The translations under genes and the position numbers were made by a program. 48,955 nucleotides of DNA from Gammaproteobacteria bacterium (GTDB lineage: Bacteria; Pseudomonadota; Gammaproteobacteria; Pseudomonadales; Azotimanducaceae), in assembly GCA_028821405.1 (NCBI GenBank), contig JAPPGK010000114.1:1-48955 (forward strand), written 5' to 3'. The notes beneath the pieces are model-generated. The model was not told the DNA's origin. It was given only the letters and a program-made list of their open reading frames with translations, and ran no database searches. Positions 17,580 through 25,868 of this stretch are shown here, piece by piece (the stretch's first letter is position 1; every line of letters starts with the position of its first letter).

Positions 17580-18458
17580 ATGAGCGTGGACGGACGCGTG
17601 GCCATCGTGACGGGAGCGGGCGGCGGGCTTGGGCGCTGTCACGCGCTGCTGCTCGCCGAACACGGCGCGAGGGTCGTGGTGAACGACTTGGGCGGCAATG
17701 TCGATGGCAGCGGTCAGGGCGACATGGCGGACCGCGTCGTCGAGGAGATCCGCGACAACGGCGGTGAAGCGGTCGCAAACAAGGCCAGCGTCGCGACCCG
17801 GGATGGTGCGAAAAGCATCGTCGAGGACGCGGTCAACGCGTTCGGGACCGTGGACATCTTGGTCAACAACGCGGGCATCCTGCGGGACAAGTCGTTCAAG
17901 AAGATGACCCTTGATGAGTGGGACATCGTCATCAACGTCCACCTGAACGGCACGGCCTACGTCACGTGGCACGCCTGGCCGATCATGTACGACAAGAACT
18001 ACGGCCGGGTGATCTTCACCTCCTCCGTGTCCGGTATCTTCGGGAGCTTCGGCCAGTCGAACTACGGGGCCGCCAAGATGGGCATGGTGGGGCTCATGAA
18101 CAACCTCGCCCGGGAAGGGGCGTCCCACAATGTCCGTACGAACTGCCTGTCCCCCGGGGCCGCGACACGCATGACGGCAAGCGTGCCCGGCAGCACCATC
18201 GACCCGGACAAGCCGAATCCCGCCAACCACCCGGGCCTGGTTAGCCCAGCGGTGCTCTACCTGGCCGGCGAAGATGCGCCCAACGGGCGGATCATCCAGG
18301 CCATGGGCGGGCGTTTCTCGTCGAACATGGTGTATTCCAATGCCGGCGTCGATCTCGGCGTCGATGCGTCGTTCGAGACCCTGGAACCCGAGATCGAGAA
18401 CATACTGGACATGTCCGAAGCGCAGGCGGGAAGCAAGTTCCAAAGCGCCAACGCCTGA
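17580..18458 (+). CDS. SDR dehydrogenase, MFE-2/HSD17B4-like
   Basis: A short-chain dehydrogenase of 292 residues. The NAD motif is TGAGGGLG (about residues 12-19), followed by VVNDLGGNVDGSG, the structural motif NNAG and the catalytic YGAAK (SNYGAAKMG). The insertion after the second strand and the sequence order resemble the (3R)-hydroxyacyl-CoA dehydrogenase domain of multifunctional beta-oxidation enzymes, without their hydratase domain. A role in acyl-CoA or sterol side-chain oxidation is plausible. The ribosome site GGGGAG lies before ATG 17580. The upstream gap (17394-17579) holds a small hairpin (CTCGTG/CACGAG at 17466-17481) but no gene. Confidence 0.85.
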   Translation: MSVDGRVAIVTGAGGGLGRCHALLLAEHGARVVVNDLGGNVDGSGQGDMADRVVEEIRDNGGEAVANKASVATRDGAKSIVEDAVNAFGTVDILVNNAGILRDKSFKKMTLDEWDIVINVHLNGTAYVTWHAWPIMYDKNYGRVIFTSSVSGIFGSFGQSNYGAAKMGMVGLMNNLAREGASHNVRTNCLSPGAATRMTASVPGSTIDPDKPNPANHPGLVSPAVLYLAGEDAPNGRIIQAMGGRFSSNMVYSNAGVDLGVDASFETLEPEIENILDMSEAQAGSKFQSANA

Positions 18459-18482
18459 TGGCACTTCACGGCCACGTCCGGG

Positions 18483-19877
18483 TCAAGCCAGCGCGTATAG
18501 ATCCTCGAGGGAATACCAGCTTGCGTCACCCGCCCGCGAGGCGGGCTTGCTGCGGACGAAGTACCGCCTGTTGAGGGTGGCACCGCGGCTGTTTCGGTAG
18601 AGTCCGGCCTTCCGGGCGAGTTCGTCTTCGAGGGCCCTCGGCGAGCGCACGGGACCCCACTTGCACTCGCCTAGGTCCGTCCAGTTGTCGCCGCGCAGAC
18701 CCACGACATCGATCTGGGTCTCCTTGCTCCAGAACTCGCCCACCTCGAACGCCGCACCGACGCCTTCCCCGGCGTAGATGAGTGGCAGTGCCTCCCGACA
18801 CAGCCGCTCGAAGCCGTCGCCGAACCAGGACGCCAGCGACGGCTTGATCGAGTCGCCGAACGTGCGCGCGACGCCAGCGCTCTTGAGGGCGCTGGTGTTG
18901 GGGAACACGAAGCGGAAGTGGAATCGGAACAGGGCGTCGTCGATGGTGAACCGCACCTGCTTGGGATTGGGACGACCGCCGTCGAGTGGATGTCGGCGTC
19001 GGACATAACCCATCGCTACGAGCTGCTCGAAATAGTAGTGCAGGTTTCGTTCGGGCAGTCCCGTGGCATCGGCGACCGCGCGCGCGGTGCGCTCGCCGGA
19101 CGCGATGGCGAAGAGGACGGCGTAGTACGGTGCCACCTCCCGGAGTTCCTCCCGAAGCAGGAACGCCGGCTCGTGGAACAGGGGGGCGAACTCGTCGAGC
19201 AGGTTGTCGCGGATGTTCGCGTCGATGGATTGTCTATCGTCGAGGCACAGCAGGTATTGGGGTAGGCCGCCGACTAGGAAGTATGCCTTCGCCTGATCGA
19301 CGCGCGACCATCGGGGATGGAATCGGGCCGCGTCCCGGTAGCCGAACGGCTGTAGGTGGATCTGCGCCGTGCGGCGCCCGAACAGGGGGCTCGATCGCCC
19401 TAGCACCTCGCGCTCCATGAATCCGAGATAGGATCCGCACAGCAGCAGGACCACGGCCCCTGAAGATCTCCAGTTCCGGTCCCAGCACTCCTGCAAGGCA
19501 GAGACGACCCCCGGGTCCGACGCGGCGATCCATTGGAACTCGTCCAGCGCAAGGACCAGCTTGGAACTCGGGTTCGCCGTGCGCCATTGCTCGACGACGG
19601 TATTGAAAGCTGTCGACCAGTCCGCGATGCGAAGCTCGGCGAGCAAGGGCATGTCGAGCGCAACCGAGGCCTGCCCCAGGAACTCGCGTACCTGCAATCC
19701 CTGAGGCGATTGCTTGCCGAGGTAGTAGACGCCCGGGTGGTCCTTCAGGAATTTGAGGATCAGTTCGCTCTTGCCGACCCGGCGACGACCGTAGATGGGA
19801 ATGAACGCCGAATGAGGCGACTCGGCTGCCCGGGCGAGCAGCCGAAGTTCATTCGCGCGTCCCACGAATTGGTCCAT
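18483..19877 (-). CDS. Archaeal-type ATPase (ATPase_2 / DUF234)
   Basis: An intact 464-residue STAND-like ATPase of the COG1672 type. Visible features are DQFVGRANELRLL at the N-terminus, Walker A YGRRRVGKSELI (about residues 30-41), Walker B LVLALDEFQW, and the sensor-like LLLCGSYLGFME. A winged-helix region around ARAVADATGLPERNLHYYFEQL follows, and then a C-terminal DUF234 nuclease-like segment (WSKETQIDVVGL, GECKWG) with a PD-(D/E)xK look. Function is unsettled for the family. Just upstream of its start is a 15-bp tandem repeat (19921-19980). It differs in family from the two broken ATPases at 1.5 and 9.1 kb. Confidence 0.85.
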   Translation of the reverse strand: MDQFVGRANELRLLARAAESPHSAFIPIYGRRRVGKSELILKFLKDHPGVYYLGKQSPQGLQVREFLGQASVALDMPLLAELRIADWSTAFNTVVEQWRTANPSSKLVLALDEFQWIAASDPGVVSALQECWDRNWRSSGAVVLLLCGSYLGFMEREVLGRSSPLFGRRTAQIHLQPFGYRDAARFHPRWSRVDQAKAYFLVGGLPQYLLCLDDRQSIDANIRDNLLDEFAPLFHEPAFLLREELREVAPYYAVLFAIASGERTARAVADATGLPERNLHYYFEQLVAMGYVRRRHPLDGGRPNPKQVRFTIDDALFRFHFRFVFPNTSALKSAGVARTFGDSIKPSLASWFGDGFERLCREALPLIYAGEGVGAAFEVGEFWSKETQIDVVGLRGDNWTDLGECKWGPVRSPRALEDELARKAGLYRNSRGATLNRRYFVRSKPASRAGDASWYSLEDLYALA

Positions 19878-19920
19878 GCCGGGCGAGTCTGCCCATTGCG
19901 CCGCGTTTCGCCAAGTCGTA

Positions 19921-19980
19921 TTACGACAAGTTGTGTTACGACAAGTTGTGTTACGACAAGTTGTGTTACGACGAATTGGA
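19921..19980. repeat. 15-bp tandem repeat with internal palindromes
   Basis: TTACGACAAGTTGTG is repeated exactly three times (19921-19935, 19936-19950, 19951-19965). A degenerate fourth unit, TTACGACGAATTGGA, follows to 19980. Each full unit contains ACAA-g-TTGT, and GTCGTA-t-TACGAC forms a dyad at the left edge. The array starts 44 bases upstream of the ATPase gene on the minus strand, so it probably lies in its promoter or leader region. Nothing else is seen in 19981-20191. Confidence 0.85.
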
Positions 19981-20191
19981 ACTAGACGAACGATTCAGCC
20001 TTCGAGTCGGCGACGGGCAATGGTATTCGGTGCTAGTCTGCCGCGTCACAATTAGGCTGGTATTTGTGGAGGCCGACTTCGTGCCGAAGACGTGCCTAGG
20101 GGTAACCTGGGCCGGCACATCCTCGCTTCATTTACGCGGTTCCCAGACCAAGCCCCTTGGGAGAGGTTCAACGTATTGGTGACACCGGAGA

Positions 20192-20944
20192 CTACCGGCG
20201 TAGATCCAGTGCGATGATCTCGATGTCCGCGGCCGCACCGTAAAGGCGCGAGGACTTGTGGGACACCTCGGCTGGCGGCATCAGCGCGGGCCACATATCG
20301 GAGACCCCGTCGATGATCCCGCGGATGCGGCCGAAGACGGATTCGTGACCGGGATGGTCCGCTGCCGCCCGCTGCGCCCATAGGCCGGCCACCTGGGTGA
20401 ATCCGTAGGCGTCCTGGTATTCGTGGGCGTTGGCCGGGACGCCGTCGACGATGCCGATGGCGTACTCCTCGGCGGCTTCTCGAACGAGCCGAGCGATCAC
20501 CTCTGCGACGAGTGGCGGCGAGACGTCGACAACGTCCTCGTTCTCTGCGATGGCTGAAACGAGTTCCGCGTAACGGGATTGGACGTCGTCTTCGTCTCTC
20601 CGGGCAACCGCTTCCGCGTGGGCTTGGAGTTCGGCGGCGAAACCGCCGGAACCGCGAGCCGCGAACTCCGTTTCCATGGGTTCGTACAGTTCGTCGGTCG
20701 GATGCTTGGCGTGCGTAGCAGCGGCCTCCCGCTCGCCGATTTCGAACAACGCATTGCCGACCAAAAGGTGCCCCCGCATCAGGCCGAGCCGGTAGAGGTA
20801 TGCGGTATCGTCCATCTTCGGCTCAAGCCGCCCGATCATTCCCGCCGTCTCTCCAGGGGGCGGCTGGGTGCGATCTTCAACGCCGCATGCCGCGAATGAC
20901 GCGCAGGCGATCGCGGAGAGGATCCAACGTAAGCGCCGGGTCAT
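20192..20944 (-). CDS. Putative lipoprotein linked to iron uptake
   Basis: A 250-residue predicted lipoprotein: basic N-terminus, hydrophobic stretch and lipobox FAAC with Cys20, then a helical protein. It is rich in His, Glu and Asp (RGHLLVGNALFEIGEREAAA, THAKHPTDELYEP). No known family is recognised. Its ATG overlaps the stop of the ferric-iron binding protein gene by four bases (ATGA), so it is co-translated with it. I infer a role in iron binding or handover in the periplasm; this rests on context only. Confidence 0.6.
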   Translation of the reverse strand: MTRRLRWILSAIACASFAACGVEDRTQPPPGETAGMIGRLEPKMDDTAYLYRLGLMRGHLLVGNALFEIGEREAAATHAKHPTDELYEPMETEFAARGSGGFAAELQAHAEAVARRDEDDVQSRYAELVSAIAENEDVVDVSPPLVAEVIARLVREAAEEYAIGIVDGVPANAHEYQDAYGFTQVAGLWAQRAAADHPGHESVFGRIRGIIDGVSDMWPALMPPAEVSHKSSRLYGAAADIEIIALDLRR

Positions 20945-21954
20945 CGCCAGCCCGCCCGGTCGTAGGCCTTCACGGCCAGGGACTGGTGGGCGCCGAGCAC
21001 CGCCGCGTTGACGGCGTCCTCCTTGAATTCGCCGAGCGCCGCGATGGGTCCGGACGCCGGCCCGACCACGGGGTACTCGTTGTTCCCTTCGGCGAAGAGT
21101 CGCTGCGCGTCGTCACCGGTGAGGTATTCGAGGAACCCTACGGCATTGTCCCGGTGCGGTGCATGCCGGGTGACGCCGGCGCCGCTGATGTTGACGTGGG
21201 CGCCGCGGTCGTCCTGGTTGGGAAACAGCACGCCCAGGCCGTCGACTACCGCGCGCTCCTGTTGATCATCGGTGCCCAAGAGTCGGCCAATGTAGTAGGT
21301 ATTGGCGATGCTGACCTCGCACTCGCCGGCGGCGACGGCGCGGAGCTGGGCCGTGTCGTTGCCCTGGGGTTGACGGCGGAAGTTCGCCACCACGCCGTTC
21401 GCCCACTCGCTCGCGCTCTTCTCGCCGTTGTGCTCGATCATGGAACCGAGCAGGGACAGATTGTAGATGTTGCCCGATGACCGCATGCAGACCTTGCCGA
21501 CAAGCCTCGGATCGGCGAGATCCTCGTAGCGGGAGATACCTTCCGGGAGTCCCGCCGCCTTGTTGTAGACGATGACCCGTGCGCGCTTGGACAGGCCGAA
21601 CCAATGGCCGCCGGCGTCGCGCAGGTGCGCGGGAATCCTCTCCTTCAGCACGGCCGAATCGACGGCCTGGAAGACGCCCGCCTGCTGGGCCCGCCAGAGC
21701 CGGCCGGCGTCGACCGTGATCAGGAGATCGGCCGGGGAGAACTCGGCCTCGTTGACGATGCGTTCGATCAGGGCGTCGCTTCCGCCCTCGATCAGGTTGA
21801 CGCGAATGCCTGTCCGTTCCTCGAAACGTTCGTAGAGAGCGAGGTCGGTGTCGTAGTGGCGCGCGGAATAGACGTTGACGACATTGCCGTCGTCTGCTGC
21901 CGTCGCCATTGCGGCGAGCACAAGACCTGAAGCCAAGAGTCGAATAGGGGACAT
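20941..21954 (-). CDS. fbpA: Fe(3+) ABC transporter substrate-binding protein
   Basis: A periplasmic iron-binding protein of 337 residues with an N-terminal signal peptide (LLASGLVLAAMATAA). NVYSARHYDTDLALYERFEE and the late tyrosine pair in ANTYYIGRL are typical of the FbpA/FutA family, in which tyrosines bind ferric iron directly. DLLITVDAGRLWRAQQAGVF is also characteristic. ATG 21954 is chosen to begin the signal peptide; 21972 is an alternative. A Fur-like box at 21969-21987 overlaps the upstream end of the gene and the stop of fbpC, which suggests a separate iron-controlled promoter. Confidence 0.9.
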   Translation of the reverse strand: MSPIRLLASGLVLAAMATAADDGNVVNVYSARHYDTDLALYERFEERTGIRVNLIEGGSDALIERIVNEAEFSPADLLITVDAGRLWRAQQAGVFQAVDSAVLKERIPAHLRDAGGHWFGLSKRARVIVYNKAAGLPEGISRYEDLADPRLVGKVCMRSSGNIYNLSLLGSMIEHNGEKSASEWANGVVANFRRQPQGNDTAQLRAVAAGECEVSIANTYYIGRLLGTDDQQERAVVDGLGVLFPNQDDRGAHVNISGAGVTRHAPHRDNAVGFLEYLTGDDAQRLFAEGNNEYPVVGPASGPIAALGEFKEDAVNAAVLGAHQSLAVKAYDRAGWR

Positions 21955-21968
21955 ACCGAAATGCACAT

Positions 21969-21987
21969 GCAAACGAAAATCATTTGC
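21969..21987. promoter_or_regulatory. Fur-box-like site before fbpA
   Basis: On the minus strand this reads GCAAATGATTTTCGTTTGC, with perfect GCAAA/TTTGC arms and the AATGATTxTC core of a Fur box. It spans the fbpC stop codon and lies 15-33 bases before the preferred fbpA start. Repression of fbpA and the downstream lipoprotein by Fur under iron sufficiency is inferred. Confidence 0.5.
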
Positions 21988-23002
21988 GATTGTAAACGAA
22001 TGTGTCGTCTTGGTTAAAGCTTGCCGTCACGAAGTCGCCAACGCCGAACCCCGGATGGTCGGCCATGCTGGCGCGGAGCGTCTCGCCCCGATGCTCGACG
22101 AAGACCGTGTACCGATCGCCCAGGAATCGGATGTCCGCGACTCGGGGTCCTTGGCTCGAGGGGCGGAGCGCCACATCGTTGGGCCGCACCACGACGTCCA
22201 CGGGACCGTCGATGTGGTTTGCCTTCCAGGGCAGGTGACCGAATGCGGTCGCGATGACGCCGTCGTGCAGAGTGCCGCGAACGTGCTGGGCTTGGCCGAA
22301 CAGTTCCGCCACGGTCTTGTGGGCGGGCCGGTGCCAGATTTCATCCGGGCGCCCGGCTTGGACAATGCGCCCGTCTTCGAGGATGGCGATGTGGTCGGCA
22401 AGTTCCAGGGCCTCCTCGGGATCGTGGGTGACGAGCAGCGTGATGCCGCCCGTGGAACGAAGCGCCCGCCGCGCATCTTCCCGCAGTGTGCGTCGCATGG
22501 TCGCGTCGACGTTCGCGAAGGGCTCGTCGAGCAGGATTGCCCGGGGCGTCGGCGCCAGGGCCCGGGCAAGTGCCACGCGCTGCTGTTGACCACCGGAGAG
22601 GGTGTCGGGATAGCGTTCGGAAAGCTCGGCGAGCCCAACCGACGCCATGCATGCCTCGGCCACCCGCCGTCGTTCGGAAGAACCCATCGGGCGCAGCCCG
22701 AACTCGACGTTGGCGCGCACCGTCATGTGTGGGAAGAGCACATGATCCTGGAACACGAGCCCGATCGGCCGATGCTCGGGCGGGGGCTCGCGGCCGGGTT
22801 GGAACAGCATCTCGCCGTCGAGCAGGACGGTTCCCGATTGCAGCCGCTCCAGGCCGGCCGCCAGGCGAAGCAACGTGCTCTTGCCGCTTCCCGAAGGCCC
22901 GAGCAGGCAGGTGATCTCGCCAGCCCGGGCGGACAACGTCACGTCTTCCAGCACGAGGTCTTCGCCGTAGCGGTGGCTGACCTGATCGAATTCGAGGGCC
23001 AT
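21980..23002 (-). CDS. fbpC: Fe(3+) ABC transporter ATP-binding protein
   Basis: An ABC ATPase of 340 residues that would energise ferric iron import. Walker A is GPSGSGKST (about residues 35-43), the Q-loop is GLVFQDHVLFPH, the signature is LSGGQQQRVALARAL, Walker B is AILLDEPFANVD, and the H-loop is LLVTHDPEEAL. A C-terminal TOBE-like regulatory region follows (PVDVVVRPNDVAL). The ATG at 23002 starts the protein exactly at the family's usual N-terminus, although the frame is open further upstream. It is divergent from fbpB across a 211-base region. Confidence 0.9.
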   Translation of the reverse strand: MALEFDQVSHRYGEDLVLEDVTLSARAGEITCLLGPSGSGKSTLLRLAAGLERLQSGTVLLDGEMLFQPGREPPPEHRPIGLVFQDHVLFPHMTVRANVEFGLRPMGSSERRRVAEACMASVGLAELSERYPDTLSGGQQQRVALARALAPTPRAILLDEPFANVDATMRRTLREDARRALRSTGGITLLVTHDPEEALELADHIAILEDGRIVQAGRPDEIWHRPAHKTVAELFGQAQHVRGTLHDGVIATAFGHLPWKANHIDGPVDVVVRPNDVALRPSSQGPRVADIRFLGDRYTVFVEHRGETLRASMADHPGFGVGDFVTASFNQDDTFVYNRK

Positions 23003-23147
23003 TCGGGTCGAGTATACGCACGGGGCCGGGGTGACGTCGGTACCTGGAACCGCCCCATAGCCGGATCGGCCGCGTCCGAACGACGCGCCTTCGCCATTCG
23101 CTGTGCGCCGCCTCCGCATCCGGCCCAGCCACACCGACCTCGCATGG

Positions 23148-23184
23148 ACAAACGCCACGGTCGCGAGCTCCCTAGGGCGTTTGT
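23148..23184. promoter_or_regulatory. 9-bp inverted repeat upstream of fbpB
   Basis: ACAAACGCC (23148-23156) and GGCGTTTGT (23176-23184) are perfect inverted arms with a 19-base spacer, ending 29 bases before the fbpB start. The site could be a regulator-binding site or a leader hairpin. It does not resemble a Fur box, so another regulator is possible. Confidence 0.4.
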
Positions 23185-23213
23185 TCCATGGATGGCCGTG
23201 GGACAATAGGCGG

Positions 23214-24881
23214 ATGAACCGTCTTTGGACCGTCCTCGCCTGGGTGATCGCGACGCTCGTCGGGATTCCCATCATCGTCGTGGCGGCGGCACTCGTCACG
23301 CCCGAGAGCGCTTCATGGTCGCATCTGCGCGAGACGGTTCTCGCCGGCTACGTCGTCAATACCATCGCTTTGACGGTGGCGGTTGGCGGGCTCGCCGCAC
23401 TGATCGGAGTTGCCGCCGCGTGGACGGTGGCGACACGGGAATTCCCGGGCCGGCGGGTGTTCTCCTGGGCGCTTGTTCTGCCGCTGGCGGCGCCCGCGTA
23501 CGTGGTCGCCTATGTTTACACCGACCTCTTGGAGTTTGCGGGTCCCCTCCAGAGCGCACTGCGCGCCGCGACAGGTTGGGCGGCAGGGGACTACTGGTTT
23601 CCGCCGATCCGCTCGCTGCCCGGTGCAGCCCTGGTGTTGAGCCTGGTGCTCTATCCGTACGTCTATCTGTTGGCGCGAACGGCATTCGAGACCCAAGCGG
23701 CCTCGCTGTTCGAGGCCGCGCGGGTTTTGGGTGCCCCGCCCCGGAGGGCTTTCGGGACCGTCGCCCTGCCGGCCGCACGCCCCATCATTGCCGGGGGAGT
23801 CGCGTTGGCGATGATGGAGACCGTGGCCGACTACGGCGTCGTCGACTATTTCGGCGTATCGACGTTCACGACGGGCATCTTTCGAACCTGGTTCGCGCTC
23901 GGCGACCGGGCGGCCGCGCTTGAATTGGCGGCTTGGCTGTTCGTGCTTGCCCTGGTTCTGGTGCTCGCGGAGCATACCGCCCGGCGAGGACGATACAGCA
24001 ACCCGGTGGCACGGGACGTGGTGGCGCCACGGTTGCTTCTGCATGGTACGCGTGCCGCCTTGGCAACCATCGGCTGTTCGATTCCGGTGTTGTTGGGATT
24101 CGTTGTCCCCGTGGGCGTTTTGGCAGCCCACGCTGTCGCATTGGGCGACCCGCTTTTCGGCACCGGCTTTGGCGACTTTGTCACCAACAGCGTGCTGGTC
24201 GCTAGTGCGACGGCTGGCGTGGCGACCCTGTTGGCGGTCTGCCTGGCCTACAGCGGGCGCTTGAGCGGTGGTCGGTCGACGGGACTCGCACTACGCGCCG
24301 CAACGCTCGGCTACGCACTGCCCGGCACCGTGGTCGCGGTGGGCGTGCTGGTGCCGCTGGCGTTCCTCGACAAGTCCATTGCCCGATTCCTGGCTGGACA
24401 CGGGATGGATGTCGGGCTGTTGTTGACCGGGACGGTCGCTGCCCTGGTATTCACCTACGTGGTCCGGTTCCTCACGGTGGCGTACAACGCCTGCGACGGT
24501 GGGATGGCGAAGGTACACCGGAACTTGGACGCCGCCGCCCGGACACTCGGCGCGACGCCGCGCCGGGTACTCGCCGCGGTCCACTTCCCGTTGACGCGCG
24601 CCGCTTTGGCGAGTGCCGCGTTGCTCGTGTTCATCGATGTCATGAAGGAGTTGCCGGCGACGTTGATCCTGCGGCCGTTCAACTTCGAGACGCTTGCAAC
24701 CCGGGTCTATCGTCTGGCATCGGACGAGCGACTCGCGGAAGCTTCAACGGCCGCCCTGGCCATCGTTCTCGTCGGGGTAGTGCCCGTCGTGCTGCTCAAC
24801 CTTACGTCGGCACGTCGACGAAAGGACGGTGGCATAGTGCAAGGTGTATTGAACCAGGGAGTGGGCACGAGACATGGATAA
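23214..24881 (+). CDS. fbpB: Fe(3+) ABC transporter permease
   Basis: This is the inner-membrane permease of the iron transporter, with 555 residues and about 12 predicted membrane segments in two homologous halves. That is the usual form of FbpB/SfuB. The EAA-type cytoplasmic loops that contact the ATPase are visible twice: LFEAARVLGAPPRRAFGTVALP in the first half and DAAARTLGATPRRVLAAVHFP in the second. The ATG at 23214 begins at the first hydrophobic segment. It is transcribed away from fbpC/fbpA, an unusual split for a transporter. Its last eight bases overlap the ankyrin gene. Confidence 0.9.
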   Translation: MNRLWTVLAWVIATLVGIPIIVVAAALVTPESASWSHLRETVLAGYVVNTIALTVAVGGLAALIGVAAAWTVATREFPGRRVFSWALVLPLAAPAYVVAYVYTDLLEFAGPLQSALRAATGWAAGDYWFPPIRSLPGAALVLSLVLYPYVYLLARTAFETQAASLFEAARVLGAPPRRAFGTVALPAARPIIAGGVALAMMETVADYGVVDYFGVSTFTTGIFRTWFALGDRAAALELAAWLFVLALVLVLAEHTARRGRYSNPVARDVVAPRLLLHGTRAALATIGCSIPVLLGFVVPVGVLAAHAVALGDPLFGTGFGDFVTNSVLVASATAGVATLLAVCLAYSGRLSGGRSTGLALRAATLGYALPGTVVAVGVLVPLAFLDKSIARFLAGHGMDVGLLLTGTVAALVFTYVVRFLTVAYNACDGGMAKVHRNLDAAARTLGATPRRVLAAVHFPLTRAALASAALLVFIDVMKELPATLILRPFNFETLATRVYRLASDERLAEASTAALAIVLVGVVPVVLLNLTSARRRKDGGIVQGVLNQGVGTRHG

Positions 24882-25836
24882 CAAACTGCGCAGTGCGTTG
24901 GACGAAGGCGACCTCGACCGCGTGAGGTCGCTTGTTCTTCTCGGCGCTGCAGAGGCTCGCGCGCAGGTCGGTCTCGGCGCGGAGTCGGACCTCACGACCC
25001 TGCAACTGGCCGCTTTGCACGACGAGGAGTTGGCGCATACCCTCCTTGATCGCGGCATGGAATGCGACCTCCATAGCGCTTGTGCGTTGGGTATCCGCAA
25101 GCGGATCGCATCCGCGACAGATGTCGAATTCGATACCCTCGCGGAGTGGCTGACGCCCATGGGATTCGCGTTGATCCGCGGCAACTACGACGCGGTCCAG
25201 GCTTTGCTGCGCTCTGGCGACGACCCGAATCGCCCCTTGCCGCGCATCGGGTTCTTCGTTTGGGAGCTCGAAGCGATGACCGGAGGGCACGGTACCTGGC
25301 TGCCAATCCACTCGGCATCCACCCATGGCTACGCGGACGATGCGCACCGGATCGTGCAACGCCTGATCAAGGGCGGGGCCAGGGTCGATTCGACGAGCCC
25401 GCTCGGTGCCCAACCCATCCACTTGGCGGCCATCTACGGGTGGCTGCCCGTCATGTCGACGTTGTTGGATCACGGTGCGGATGCGAATGCCCGCACCCGG
25501 GAGATGTCGGATCTGGTTTGGCGGTTGTCGGCGCCGGCCAACGCGCACCGGGCGCATCGGCACACGCCGCTCATGATTGCAGCCCACGAGGGTACAACGG
25601 CAGCGGCGCGGCTCTTGCTCAAGCGCGGTGCCACGGTGGGGTTGCGGGACAGTTTCGGTAGTACGGCACTGCATGCGGCGGCAAGCGCCTGGTGGAGCGA
25701 GAACACCGAGTTCGTATCCTTGCTCCTCGAATCCGGCGCGGACCCGAGCGCCCGGAATAGCCGAGACCGTACGCCCCGTGACCTCGCGGCTGCGGCGGGC
25801 TATGCGGCATCCGCCGCATTGCTCGCCGGGCAATGA
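24874..25836 (+). CDS. Ankyrin-repeat protein
   Basis: A 320-residue protein built of ankyrin repeats with no signal peptide. Clear repeat cores are QALLRSGDDPN, GAQPIHLAAIYGWLPVMSTL, THTPLMIAAHEG-like (RHTPLMIAAHEGTTAAARLL), STALHAAASAWW and RTPRDLAAAAGYAASAALL, the spacing being about 33 residues with some longer insertions. Ankyrin repeats mediate protein binding; the partner is unknown. The gene overlaps the end of fbpB by eight bases and ends 32 bases before selO, so all three may be co-transcribed. Confidence 0.8.
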   Translation: MDNKLRSALDEGDLDRVRSLVLLGAAEARAQVGLGAESDLTTLQLAALHDEELAHTLLDRGMECDLHSACALGIRKRIASATDVEFDTLAEWLTPMGFALIRGNYDAVQALLRSGDDPNRPLPRIGFFVWELEAMTGGHGTWLPIHSASTHGYADDAHRIVQRLIKGGARVDSTSPLGAQPIHLAAIYGWLPVMSTLLDHGADANARTREMSDLVWRLSAPANAHRAHRHTPLMIAAHEGTTAAARLLLKRGATVGLRDSFGSTALHAAASAWWSENTEFVSLLLESGADPSARNSRDRTPRDLAAAAGYAASAALLAGQ

Positions 25837-25868
25837 GGCCGGGTAGGGCGGCTGATAACATCGTCCCC

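Noticed and set aside
19921-19980. Short tandem repeat that could suggest a CRISPR array
   Set aside because: The units are contiguous 15-mers with no unique spacers and no cas genes are near.
19931-20182. Plus-strand open frame coding for a repeated CYDKL peptide
   Set aside because: It arises from the tandem repeat, has no ribosome site, and the rest of the frame has no protein-like sequence.
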